DNA from: Tetracladium setigerum
Lineage: Eukaryota; Ascomycota; Leotiomycetes; Helotiales
DNA: 64,000 nucleotides
NCBI GenBank assembly: GCA_031472005.1
Contig: PZJY01000013.1
Span: forward strand, 434,001-498,000
Direction of reading: 5' to 3'
Shown one piece after another: positions 43,983-55,305 of this stretch (within the stretch, counting starts at the first letter, position 1; each line of letters begins with the position of its first letter). The translations under genes were made by a program, and so were the position numbers. Under the pieces are notes generated by a model. It searched no databases. It was given only the letters and a program-made list of their open reading frames with translations, and had not been told where the DNA came from.

Positions 43983-45354
43983 TCATCCTCTGCTGACGGC
44001 ATCACTTACGATTTGGAAACACTCCCCGGGATCATCAAACACGTGCCAGATTTCCTTAGGCACACCTTTGAATGCTTTCTCAAATCTGGGAGCTTTGTTC
44101 TTTTCCTCGATTCCGACGGCGGAGAGGTCGTCTACTCTTCGGATGAGGATGCATTTGACCCAAGATGGGTGGGCACGGTAGCTGAGGTTTGTTAGAATAG
44201 AGACATTTGCGTAGAAGGATTGGGAAGAAGGAGTTGCTTACATTTCACCATAAGCCTCTGGATCTGCTTGTGTGGAATCTCCGATGAGAATTAATTTTCT
44301 GTTGGGCAACCAGGAATTGACTTTCTGCATCCGATCGACTTTGTACTCTTGTGTGCCAAGGGTGAGATTGGACAGCAGACCGGCGAGGTTCATCCACGAA
44401 GCATCTCTCAGAATCAAGGTTCCGTGGGGGAAGTACTTTTCTCTGAACTGACTAAGGAATGGGTATAGGTTGTATGGAGAGGCAGAAAGGTAGAACCAGG
44501 GCGAGGCGGGGGTGATGAGATTTCGAAGATATGCGTAAAGTTCTGGCATTCCTCTGACTGGAGTCGCATCGTCAACGAAGGTGGAGCGGAGAATACCAAT
44601 TGGATCGCCAGTTTGTGTGATTTTGATTGTGTCGTCAATATCTGTGGTTTTTAGTCTATGGTCCGACGGGACTTCCAAATTACCACGTACCTGAAATGAC
44701 AGCCCAACCCTCTGGCTCTGCAAAAACAGTCCTCATTTCCAGAATTCCGTTTGCGCCCTTTGGAACAACAGCAGAAGTATTGACCACATCACCATCCTTG
44801 AATGGAGGGAGTTGCTTGATGTCGCTGCTGATTCCGTTTCGTCCACCAGGTCCACATTTTATGAGTGTATTCCCCGCGAAATTGATAGTGACAAGTCGAC
44901 CAGGTAGGATTTGCTGCATGAATGGCATAAGACGGTCTCGAATCCTTTCCTCTTGAGCATCTCCCTTCCCAATACCCAGCTTCTCAGCGAGATCTGCCAC
45001 AACTGTGCTGATGGACAACCCAGTATTCTTGTCGAAGACAGCTGTCACCACCTCCACCTCCCAGTTATTTGTGACCGGATTTCGGTATGCGGTATTATCG
45101 AGTAACCAGACTGTGTTGTTCGCAGTAACTTGAATGGGGATGGGATTCCATGAGCCCAGATAGGAGAGGAGGTTGGTAGCAAGAGCTGGGCGGTCTTCGG
45201 GAATGAAAGCTTTGATATCGGGGAGAATGGATTCGGTCTCGTCGAAATGGCGTTCCTTTCTCGTCTTGTTCTCCAAGTCTGAGCCATGACGTTTAGGCCC
45301 CCGAGGAGAAGGCTTCGTGTTCATGAGCTCTGTTGCTCTGCGAAAGAGGCCCAT
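43983..45354 (-). CDS. App1-like phosphatidate phosphatase (DUF2183, HAD type), 420 aa
   Basis: Lipid phosphatase of the Mg-dependent HAD superfamily. Exons: 45354-44691, 44641-44242, 44181-43983. After an N-terminal beta-rich region the splice junction creates AVIS|DIDDTIKIT, the DxDxT catalytic motif, near residue 222. FYLSASPYNLYPFL and RKLILIGDSTQADPEAYGEI, with the acidic HAD motif IV, are hallmarks of the App1 catalytic domain. The C terminus (HVFDDPGECFQIV) is complete. It would convert phosphatidate to diacylglycerol. Upstream and in frame, before the ATG, lies a hydrophobic stretch KLFPFVLLPTFPLECAAA resembling a signal peptide but with no ATG, so a longer secreted isoform from an upstream exon is possible. 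Confidence 0.88.
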
Positions 45355-46808
45355 GGCGTCGGATTCGTTCTCGTTTGTGGTTCTTGATTTAGGATCTGTA
45401 CTGATATTTGCGGCAGCGCATTCTAGGGGGAATGTAGGGAGGAGAACAAAGGGAAATAATTTGTTGGGAGTAGAGGCGCCATAATATAATGTCCTCGAGG
45501 CACAATGAAGTCACCTCCTCTACGGGATTTCCCCTTGGCGTCTCTCAGCCATGCAGTTGTTCATCCTCCTCAGGGCTGATCTGATGGAAGGCGTCTCACA
45601 GGCAGCTGGATGCGGGGATCGCCAGCTGACCTGGGCGGTGTGTGAGGTGAGACCCAACGAGTGTGATCAACTGCGGAACAGCTCCTTTGGCGTCTTCATC
45701 GCCCCTTGGCTTGGGGTATATAGCGTGGGTGCTGTCGCACACCTTGCCTTGCAAAGTACTCCCTACTTCTTCCCATCGTCACCTGATGGGCAAGGCTGAT
45801 CCAACGTCGGTGAGAGGTGGCCAGTTGACATGTTGGCGTTGATTTTGACATTGGAAGTGCTGACTGTTTTGAGTTTGAGTTTGGCTTCAGGGTGTGGCTG
45901 ACCCTGTGTCGATCGTTCTGGGGGAGGCGAATATATCTACCGAGCCTACGTAAAGGGCAAAAGCTCCTTGGAATAATGCGATCGTCCCCTTCTCAACTTA
46001 GACCTTGTACTCGAGTACATAGGTACACTTGATCGCTGGTGCGATGCCTATTTTGAGGTGGTCCAAAGGTGTGGGTGATGGCAGGCAGGCGTCAACACGA
46101 GAAATGTTCAGCTGCGACAAAAGCTAACAACCTCGCTTGGCATGCGATGTTTTGGTCCGGATACCACCAATGGTGGGCAAAACTTTTTCTACATCTCGTA
46201 TACATCCAAATTTTTACTTGCATATATCTTTGTATAAAGATGATGTGAATTTCAAGGGCATTTCTGTCTTGCAAATTGAATTGCAGACTCATGGCATTGA
46301 AGAATGGGCTCGATTGCTATATTTGTCGTTCTGCAGGCTTTGACAATATCATATTTTGTTTCTGAGACACTTGAAACTTGCGCAAAGAAAGGAAATGCCT
46401 TTGCGTGAGCTCATTGCAAGATTTATTGTTGTTATGAAAGACTTCATCAAGCACGCTTATTTGATGATATTGGCTCGCGCGAACGGCAGTGGAAGACGCT
46501 GGAATTTGAAAGTGATTCTCGTGATAATAGAGTAAATTTCCATCCTTTGCAACAACAACTAATGATTTGTATTTCAGCGATCACGTGAGGTTTGTTGATA
46601 TCCTTTAGGCTTGTCTCTTTGAGCTTCTCGGGTTTTCTTCGATAATCCTCATCCTTCGACCATCGTCGTCTGATTGAGGCCAACTTCCCATCAATCTCGC
46701 TCTTCACGCCTCGCTCAGTCAAATCTCCTCTACATATATTGACACTTCTTCCAGTCTTCACCTGGAGATTGATTCAACTTGCAGATCGAGAACTTCAACG
46801 CCGTAAAT
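45355..46808. other. Long divergent intergenic region
   Basis: 1.45 kb between divergent starts. A TATA-like stretch (ccataatataatgt, about 45480) lies on the App1 side. No accepted gene. Confidence 0.4.
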
Positions 46809-47608
46809 ATGGCTTCAACCGAACCAACAAAAGCGTAAGTGCAACTATCGGGGAACTCCTTCGCAGATTCCAATGACCTCAACTGATAAGACAGGTAGTC
46901 CTAAGGAGTCTGCTAAGTAAAAGAAAGAGCGTCTCAAGAAGGAATCCTAATGGATCAAGCAAGTCCTCCGAAAGCCAGATGGCGGACGACCAGACTTCCT
47001 CCTCCAAAGCGAAAACACCCCTCAATTCGCCGAGATCTTCGACTTCACCCGCAAGCATAACTTCAGATTGAGTCCTACCACCAGAGGTCAATTCATGAGC
47101 ATGGACCCTGGCGAGGTCTCTCATCTTCGAGTTATCTGGGGAGCCGAGTAAGTCAAGACAATTCCTAATATATCCAAGTAGCAACTAACCAACACATCAA
47201 AACAGTGTAACCAATTCCTTCTGGCGCCTCGAAGGTTCTAACTGGTTCACAAAAAACAATCTCATTAGTCTCAGCCTTGATTACACCCTCACTCCCTACC
47301 CTATCCTCTTCGGCAGCTTCGATGCCGTCAGCCCTCGTTGGTTTTTCCTTGCGCTTAATAAAGGATCCCTGAAAGGCTTGAAACGCTTGATCATTAGGCT
47401 CGGTACGCAGGAAGACGAAGAGGATGACCTCAACTATCGTCTCCTCGTTTTCTTTAAGTTGTGCATGAACAGAAATGACAAGCGACTTTCGTTGAATAAT
47501 ATTGAGATGTTCCGGGGCAAGGGAAGATTTGAGGGGGAAAAGGAGGTTTGGATCTTGGGAGATGAGAATTGGAAGGGAAATGTAACTCTTCCTAGCGCAA
47601 AAGATTGA
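46809..47608 (+). pseudogene. Unknown gene with two in-frame stops
   Basis: ATG at 46809 (MASTEPTKA), intron 46835-46898, second intron 47148-47205, stop 47606. Within exon 2 two TAA codons (46918 and 46948) interrupt an otherwise clean frame. After them the protein is coherent: WIKQVLRKPDGGRPDFL, FAEIFDFTRKHNFRLSPTTR, then after intron 2 VTNSFWRLEGSNWFTKNNLI and a Lys/Arg-rich end. I recognise no domain. Start codon, both splice sites and the terminal stop are intact, so the gene is young in its decay or is read in another way. Confidence 0.6.
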
Positions 47609-47689
47609 CACAGAGGATGCTTGGTGGTATTGCAAGGGATTGTGTGCCCTTCTTAAATAAAATCGAACTACCACGAGTCAATACAATTG

Positions 47690-48600
47690 GTATTCATTCC
47701 CAGGTAGCATCCCATTCTTCTGTCACGAAACCAAGATGATCATAATTGCGCTCTGGCGGGTTGGCTCCATCTGCAAAAAGTTCGTAGAGCTTGCTTCCCT
47801 CAGTGGCCAAGTGGAGGCCATTGCTACTCTTGTCTTTCCAAACGGTCAGCACCTTTTCTTGACCGAACGAATTGAGAAGCGATCAATCTAATGACGTCCC
47901 TAGATGGAGGCTATGTGTCAAATTCGAAGACATACCAGTAAGTCCACGATATCAGGTCGATCCAGAGGCTCAAACATGAAGCATTTTGCGACCATTTCTC
48001 GTAAGCTGGCCGAGAAGGCTTTAAAGACCGCCTCATTGTCTGAGAGAAGTCTCTGACCACACATCTTCTTTCCATTTAACTCCTTCTTGAATATAAAGCC
48101 TGTACTAGTTTTCCATTCACGATAGTTTGTGAAATTAGCCCCTCGAAATATTAAAGCATGCATAAGTAACCCAGTCTAGAGTAGAAAGCAGACCAACCTC
48201 AACAAAGAAACTCCAACACCTACGAAAACAACCCCCAAAGATCAAACTCCAGCAAGAACTTCGGCGGATCTCCCGGCTTCAACATCAAATCGACCAATTC
48301 CCCACCAGGACAATACTCCATGAAGAACCCAAAATCTTGTTCGTCCTCAGTTTCCACGCCGTAGTGACGCACGATATGTAGTGACTTCGCAAAAGTCGTG
48401 AGATCTCTTAGTACGCGGCTTTCATATCGCCCGTCCTCCTCGTACTCTGGTTTATCGAATAACTTTTGCGCTATCGTGGTGGTTTTGGGGAGGGTTTTGG
48501 GTCCTGGGAGGGATGAGAGGTATAGTCCCATTGCAGAACGCGACCGAAGGAGCCTTGGCCGAGGAGGCGATAGCCTACCCACTTGGATGATATCAGTATT
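47690..48600 (-). pseudogene. Protein kinase remnant lacking the catalytic core
   Basis: The minus strand starts with a glycine loop (GYRLLGQGSFGRV, about 48590-48550). After a frame change comes an N-lobe piece: LRDLTTFAKSLHIVRHYGVE and DFGFFMEYCPGGELVDL, with hinge and alphaD. The frame ends at 48220. The next recognisable piece (47918-48030) is the end of a C-lobe, LREMVAKCFMFEPLDRPDIV. No HRD, DFG or APE motif lies between, so the catalytic and activation segments are deleted or scrambled. It cannot be an active kinase. Confidence 0.72.
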
Positions 48601-50741
48601 GATATATTATAGATTTAAATGAACGAAAATTGCGATTTGGAGCTTGCAGTCGATCGTTAGAGCCATGAGGAAACTAGACTCGTCTGACATACTCCCTTCC
48701 CTAATGCCTCCGCCCACACATCTTTCTTAACTTTTCTCGGGGTCTCATCTCCCTTTGGTGATTTGAGCTTTTGATCCTTCGTTTCATCAGTATCAATTTC
48801 CTGGCTACCTCTCTTCCTGCTGCCTTCTTTACTGCGGGCGACGCTCCAAGCATCTTTTCTTTTGCTCATTTTTGGCATCCAACTGTGATTTAAGCTCTGA
48901 GGGACAAAATTTGCAATACGAAAAAAGAGTTGAATTTTGCAGTAATTGCATCAAGCAAGGATGGGTCTTTGGGACTAGTTTGCATCTTCTTTGTTGAACT
49001 TCTTCATTGTCTATTGTGCATGGTAAAATAAGATCATGTCTTTGTTGGAGCTGCAGCTGTGAACTCCCTTTGTTGAAATTTAGGTGTGCGAATGGGCTGA
49101 ATTCTTCAACATTTCCACAGAAACCTGTTGGATCATGATTACTAACTTGTTACCTTCCATTCTCACTTCCAATGTTTTGTCGACGATGAAGCAATAGTTG
49201 GACACTGCCTTGAGAGTTTGGTATAGCTTGCAGCTTAGACCAAGACGAGATAGTTGACCAATATGAAAGAACACAGATCTCAATTTCGATACTAAAGGAG
49301 AATACTCAAAAAATTAATTCTGATTTTGGACATAAGTTGTAATTGATTTTTCATTCTGAAGAAGTAGTGATCTAATATATTTTGCCGTTGTTACAAAGCT
49401 CAGCGTGCAAATCCTGACCTCGCCATACCCATAATGCTACTGAAGAAGAAAAAAAGATCCGACAATATATCCACGAGGACAAGATCTCCCAAGACTGAAT
49501 TTTCCCGGTACGGATCTGTCTAGAAATTTGCAGGATAATATTCTTGGAATGGACGCGCCAACCCTGACGAAATGCCGAAAGCCCGCACCTGGTCAAGCTT
49601 CTACCAGCCAGGTTGTGAATAGAACTTTGAGGCACAATCTCACCAAACCAAATTTAATCTAAGTATTGGAAACTTGGACTTGGACGACAGGTTTCAGCAG
49701 AAGGTTGTGTAATATTTATAGGTTACTTGACACTGGTTCGAGAGCTTTGGTGTTGATATTTTGATGAATGGGTAAAGAAAAGATCTGTACATCGATTTTA
49801 CCCTTTGCAAGGTGGGCGGGCAATTGCAAAATATCTCAGGAAAAATGACATCTGAATACTTTGTGCCACACCAAATTCATTCTTGCTGTAATACTTGTCG
49901 CCCTACTTGTTCTTCGCTACTTGCCTGGTGGGAGCGGTATGTGGGTCAATCTGTGGGGTTGACCACACCAAGTTGAGATCACTTCCTCGCCTTCCATATT
50001 CCCCGAACCCAATTGCTAAACAGAGCGAAACTGCGCAAAAGTGAGAAGCGACCGAATTCGGTATAGGTTCCATTGGTTTTCAAAGTTCATTCTTGCTTTT
50101 CTGTTTTGCCTAGAAATAAATGTCGTGGTCGAATTTCACGCTGCAGGTTTTGGAGGCGTTCAAAGGAAATGGGGTTGCTATCCTTGTATAGTCCCATCGC
50201 TGACGAACAAGTTCTCATCCGAAATACTTGGCCCGATTCGAACATTTTTCATCTTAATTGGGAATACAGGTAACGCTTGGCATCTGATAAATCGTGTTGT
50301 TTCATTTTAAATAGCCAAGGAGCCCGCGGCTGGGCGTTGTTTCGTCCAAATGGAATTTCGTAGGTGGACATATTGGCACCAATGCTAAGAATTCTGCCCA
50401 GAATGCCAATTGCTTGCGCTTAGCATGTCCCGGATCAACGGCTAGGCATCTAATCTGATAGGTTGATATGTGTGCCTGACAGAAAGCTTCTCTTCAGAAG
50501 CCAAGTTCCAAGCTTTCGACGTCAGCATGTGGAACGCAGCTGTACTGCGTCGTCTGCTATGTTCCGAGTATCCGTCTTGTATTCTCCTTTCTATTTCAAA
50601 ATGCAATCAATTGACATGGGATGTATCTCGAAAACGCTCGCATTCCATTGTTTACCCACAGAACGAGATGAAGGGGGACTTGAATGATGATGCTTTTACC
50701 ACCCTCAAAAACGTGAGGAAAGAAGTGATATGTGACTTTCA

Positions 50742-50749
50742 TATATAAA
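50742..50749 (+). promoter_or_regulatory. TATA box of PL1 pectate lyase gene
   Basis: tatataaa lies 187-194 bp upstream of the start codon and before a CT-rich leader typical of strongly expressed fungal genes. Confidence 0.6.
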
Positions 50750-50786
50750 TCACTTCATGCTCGCGATTGTTTATTTTTTTTGTCAA

Positions 50787-50812
50787 TCATTCATTCATTC
50801 ATTCATTCATTC
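50787..50812. repeat. (CATT)6 microsatellite in 5' leader
   Basis: About six uninterrupted cattcatt units in the presumed 5' UTR of the pectate lyase gene; a length-variable site. Confidence 0.85.
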
Positions 50813-50935
50813 GTTCCATTCAAGCAATACACATTCATTTCAAAGATCTGTGATCTTTTCTGTCCTTTCCAAACCAATTCATTCTTCAAACAATCTCATC
50901 ATCCTTTCACCACACCCACCAACAACTTCCTCAAA

Positions 50936-52003
50936 ATGAAGTTCATTGTCGCACTCGCAGCCCTCGTCGGCTTTGCTGCTGCAGCACCAACACCAACATC
51001 AGTCACACAGGTCGTCAAGAGATGGGCTGTCAACGATGTCGCCTACGGCTGGGCCTCTCAGAATGGAGGAACCAACGGAGGTCAAGGAGGAACAACTACC
51101 ACAGTCTCATCCTATGCCCAGTTTACTGCTGCAGTAGCTGGTGACAAGAAGAAGGTCGTATTCGTTTCTGGTCCTATTACCAAGTCCGCGAAGCAAGTCC
51201 GAGTTGGCAGCAACACTTCTATCATTGGAAAGAACAACAAGGTCAAGCTCGACGGCTTTGGATTGTAAGTAGCATCGGATAATTTGAGACTAAGTATTAG
51301 ACACTGATTTTTCCAAGGTACATCATTGGTGTCAAGAATGTAATTGTCCGAAACATCGCCATCACCAAGGTCACTGCTAGCAATGGAGATGCCATTGGTA
51401 TTCGTAAGTCAACGCGCTTCCACTTCATACCCCAAATTCTAACACAATATAGAAAAATCTACCAACGTCTGGATCGATCACGTCGATGTCTCCTCTGACA
51501 TGACCCACGGCAAGGATTATTACGATGGACTCATTGATGTAACACACGCTTCCGACTTCGTTACCATCTCCAACACCTTCATCCACGACCACTACAAGGC
51601 ATCTCTCGTCGGCCACTCCAACAGCAACTCTGCCGAGGACAAAGGACACCTCCGTGTTACATACGCCGACAACTACTGGTTCAATGTCAACTCTCGTGGC
51701 CCATCTTTCCGCTTCGGAACCGGCCACGTCTACAACAACTACTTCCTCGATGTATCTGACGCAATCAACACTCGTCTCGGTGCCAACGTCCTCGTTGAGT
51801 CGAACACATTTGATGGTGTCAAGAAGGCTCTTTACAGCACTGATAAGGGCTTTGCCGTCTCTGTTGATAACAACTTCGGAGGTGCAACTGCAAATGCCGC
51901 AACTGGATCTGTCAAGACAGTACCATACAAATATACCAAGGTTGGCGCCTCGAAGGCCAAGGCCCACGTCGTCGGCTCTGCCGGTAACACTTTGTCTTTC
52001 TAA
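50936..52003 (+). CDS. Secreted pectate lyase, polysaccharide lyase family 1, 321 aa
   Basis: Extracellular calcium-dependent lyase of polygalacturonate. Exons 50936-51264, 51318-51403, 51453-52003. Signal peptide MKFIVALAALVGFAAAAPTP, then a dibasic KR near residue 30 that may mark a propeptide end. The parallel beta-helix shows the PL1 signatures WIDHVDVSSDMTHGKDYYDG and LIDVTHASDFVTISN, with acidic residues for calcium, then HDHYKASLVGHSNSN. The catalytic Arg lies in NSRGPSFRFGTGHVYNNY. Calcium-ligand aspartates argue for pectate rather than pectin lyase. Codon use is C-ending biased, as expected of a highly expressed gene. Confidence 0.95.
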
Positions 52004-52668
52004 GTACTGACAGAAAGATGGGGGAGGGGACGAGCAGTGGGTGACAAGAGGATTGGAGGAACTTTTTGTTTGGGCTAGAGAAGACTTCTTGCACTATATT
52101 TTGAGTCGTGCATACTCCCGGCGAGCCTTGGGGCACTTCTTGTAAATATTTTACTTCTTAAATCATCTGGAAAGAATCAGATTTCTGTACTTAGATACCA
52201 GATGAAAATTATTTCGTCAATGTGCTTCTTCCTTAACCGAATTTGAAACGTTTACCAACGCTGAAACTCCACGAAGATATGAAAAATCTCCAAAACCCGC
52301 CACAAATGGCGCCAATCTCTCTTAGTGATTGTTGGGCACGCTTCCATCATGGCTCAACAAAGGGCGGGAAACGCTGAAAAATTTAGCGCACACTCCCACA
52401 GTTGAAGCTTTTCCATTCACAATTGTTTACTTACTTGCTTCTGCTAAAAGGGTACAGCTGGAGCGTAATCGGTGTCCTGTTGGCTTCAAATCTTTTGACC
52501 GGATATAGGTGAGTCACGTGATGCGCATTACCAGACTTCTCATAGTGCATACTGTGTAACCTACCCCGCTCGTGTGTAACTTCAATCAGTCTTCCATAAA
52601 ATAATTCATGGACGTTGCATTAGAGAATTTGTGTGACTCCCGATCGACATCTCTGAATATTGGCAAAA
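52004..52668. other. Intergenic spacer
   Basis: 3' region of the pectate lyase and promoter of the 3CxxC gene; no other signal. Confidence 0.45.
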
Positions 52669-53388
52669 ATGGCTTCTAATCTCGTTGCGTCAATGGGTGC
52701 TTTGAGCCTTGACGCTCCATCAGTCCATACCACACCACAAAACCTCAATACCGTCGTTCGAAATAATAAGCCAAAGCCAAAGAAACGCAAAAAATACGGG
52801 TCGAATAGTCATATTCCTCACGTACCGCTGCAATCAGATGCTTCGTTATCTGCAATTGAAGTGTTAAACAATGCTTCTCCTGCTCAACAGCAATAACATA
52901 ATTTGCCACGAAACTCAAAGCCAAGGACCCCAGTGGCAGTCGAACCATGGGCCATGTTTGCAAATCTCCATAATAATGTGCAGAATCTGCTGAATGCGAG
53001 TAACCTCAATTTCACTTTCTGTAATATAGATAACGAATCGAACATGCTCGAGCATCGCAACACCAATATTATGGGCCGCTTCAAGTGTACAAACAAGCGA
53101 TGTTCATCTAAGGGATAGTCTAGCAACGTCATTCCCATCACTATTCGATACTATACACACCGCCAATATAACGCTCGGGTGTATAAACAACGATGCAAGA
53201 GATGTGATAGTCTTGGCAAAGTTCAACCTGACGATTCATATGCGGAGCGTGTGGTATATTGGTTGAGAACATGGAGTGGTGTTCCAATGGAGCGAATTGT
53301 ATACTCGGGTGTCCCAACTAAAGGACCTCACGAGAAAAGTTTATGCGAGGGATGTAAGGTTGGAATTTGTGTGCAGGGACAGGACTGA
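52669..53388 (+). pseudogene. 3CxxC zinc-finger protein gene with two in-frame stops
   Basis: One frame of 240 codons from ATG 52669 to TGA 53386, broken only by TAA (52894-52896) and TAG (53116-53118). The first part is Ser/Asn-rich with a basic cluster (KPKPKKRKKYG), possibly a nuclear signal. The second part is a 3CxxC (zf-3CxxC) domain: GRFKCTNKRCSSKG then the TAG, exactly where the family has Trp, then YNARVYKQRCKRCDSLG and HEKSLCEGCKVGIC. All three CxxC pairs are preserved. TGG to TAG and CAA to TAA are both single C-to-T type changes. The broken copy lies just after the pectate lyase gene. Confidence 0.82.
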
Positions 53389-53760
53389 TTACTGGCTACA
53401 CGAATGGTGGCGGACGGAGATACTGGAAGACGATAATGTGCTTGATGATCTTTTGATTTAAAGGCGTTGTGTAATCATGCAAGAATCAGGCTATGATGCA
53501 TTTTGTTTGTAAAACCTTTTAGTAGGCTAGCAAGAGATATTTTATATTTTCATACAGTTATTGCAGTAGAGAGATGTGAGGAGATTTACGATATATATCA
53601 AGATACTGTACGTTCAGCTTTCATTTCAAACAGCTAGCTCGCTCGTTGGAGCAGCAATTAAAACAGACAGACAGTATAACTTGTAGCTAAAAGATAGATT
53701 TTAAGTTGACGAACCCCGACGAATGATTCATGCGGTGATATCAAGATATGCCCCCCAATT
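53389..53760. other. Spacer between 3CxxC gene and transposase relic
   Basis: No recognised feature. Confidence 0.4.
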
Positions 53761-54153
53761 TCATCCCACGTATGACTCCTCCTCCACTACCACCACATTA
53801 GACTTGAAAGTATACAATGTCATCTTGGGTGTAAGCAGGTAGAATCTGATATCTCTCACCGCGATGAAATCGCTTGACTTGACGTGGCCGTTCCCTCTTG
53901 GAGCCCAACCTTTGTTATGAATCATGATTGATTTGTCTAGTCTAGACTTGTTTAGGAAAACGAGTATATCGGAGCAGAGGGAGGACACTTTGTGCATATA
54001 ATCGTCCTGTAGGTCTGCGTTACGCTCTTGCGCAACATTTTGTGCAGCTTTCTTGCACCAAGCCGCACTCCGTAGATCTCTGCCAATGCTGTGACGACTC
54101 AATTCGACTTTGAACTCGCCGCGAAGGAAAGTGACTATGTCTTTGAGGCGCAT
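53761..54153 (-). mobile_element. Tc1/mariner-type transposase relic
   Basis: The minus strand encodes a truncated DDE transposase. A helix-turn-helix-like end (RHSIGRDLRSAAWCKKAAQN) is followed by LVFLNKSRLDKSIMIHNKGW and APRG, which matches the LVFLDESGxDxRxxxRxxGW region around the first catalytic Asp of fungal Tc1/mariner elements. The catalytic Asp is now Asn and the ESG is altered. The remaining DDE portion and terminal repeats were not found. The element is dead. Confidence 0.7.
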
Positions 54154-55179
54154 CCAAAGAACGTTGGCGAGCTAGTCGTGAAAAACGCTTCTCTAGGGGT
54201 TTGACAGCTTTGTGTCGATGGAGCTTTTGTTGATCTGTAAAGGAGGACGTTGCGATCGTGATGGTGTGTCAAACGCGCAGAGAGCAGCAGGCGATACTGG
54301 CTGTCTGCTCATCAGTGGATCCCCTATCACCTTGCAACTTACTTCTAATGACATGCTTAATTAGTTCATGCGTCGAGACCGCCAAATTTGGTGCTATGGT
54401 GGTGATGAAAGTAGAGCCACTGATGACTGACAATCTTGCGGTGGCAGAATTGGCTTGTCGAATACGGCAATCATCATGCGCATTACGTGATTTGAGGGTA
54501 TGTGCGCTTAGACTCTGTTAAAAGATTGAAGGTCAACAGGACACCGATTACGCTCCTAGCTGTAGCAACCACAATGAGAAGAAAGACATGGAAGTCATCA
54601 GGCGTGATTAATATATTTTAAAAGTCAAAAGCGTATTGTCAAGTGCCAAGTGATCGTGTCGGAGTGTCTGTACTCCCCATCGAGCCTCCCCCTTTGATCT
54701 GTCTGTCACAACACCATCAATGCAATTCACCCAGAAGTCTTGCATTATCAACAAAATTATACCCTGAGGCTCTATAATTGATCAGGCAACTATTGTTTCC
54801 CGCCCTAGTGATTTGCAATTTCACACGTCAATTTCCGGACTCGCTTAATCTCGCTTCGACCAATTGTCAACGGTCTGAACAGTCTGAACACTTGATGCAA
54901 CCTATAATCATCTCGATATATCTCTCTACAAAGAATTTGTCTACAAAGGATTTCTCAAGATAGAAGTTGGTGCATGCATTGTTGTTTTCCTGATGAACTG
55001 ATTTCCGCATTAAGTTAGTCCAATTAGTTCTTTGAAGATCCTCCGAGACTATTTATGAACGAGGTTAACTCAACTTTCACCGACATTGACAATCTCTAAA
55101 AACTCATGAAGATACCACATAAGTCAGACTCAACTTTTTTTATCACTGATTCTGTTTTAGCATTTGGTCGTGAGCAGCT
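54154..55179. other. Intergenic, no gene recognised
   Basis: Mixed-composition sequence after the transposase relic. Short open frames have no motif. Confidence 0.4.
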
Positions 55180-55305
55180 GCCGCCTTAACCTGAGCCGAG
55201 GTTGAGCATTCCTGAGTATACCTGAGCACGTCCTGAGCTCGGCCAGAGCTCGTCCTGAGCAACCTGAGCGCACGGTAGAGTCAGCCTGAGCATGCGCTGA
55301 GGGGT
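55180..55305. repeat. Cluster of CCTGAG(C) repeats
   Basis: Within about 115 bp the hexamer cctgag occurs seven times (often cctgagc), with further variants (gttgagc, gctgagg), at irregular spacing. A smaller related cluster lies at 63597-63645. It may be the GC-rich end of an unrecognised retroelement. Confidence 0.7.

Larger units (their letters stand above)
48601..50935. other. Long intergenic region upstream of PL1 gene
   Basis: 2.3 kb. A 73-codon Lys/Ser-rich minus-strand frame (48657-48878, starting MPKMSKRKDAWSVA) is possible but unsupported by any motif. The last 200 bp contain the promoter of the pectate lyase (TATA box and CATT microsatellite). Otherwise nothing was recognised. Confidence 0.4.

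Noticed and set aside
51425..51967. 180-codon minus-strand frame
   Set aside because: Antisense shadow of the PL1 pectate lyase exon 3, caused by its biased codon use.
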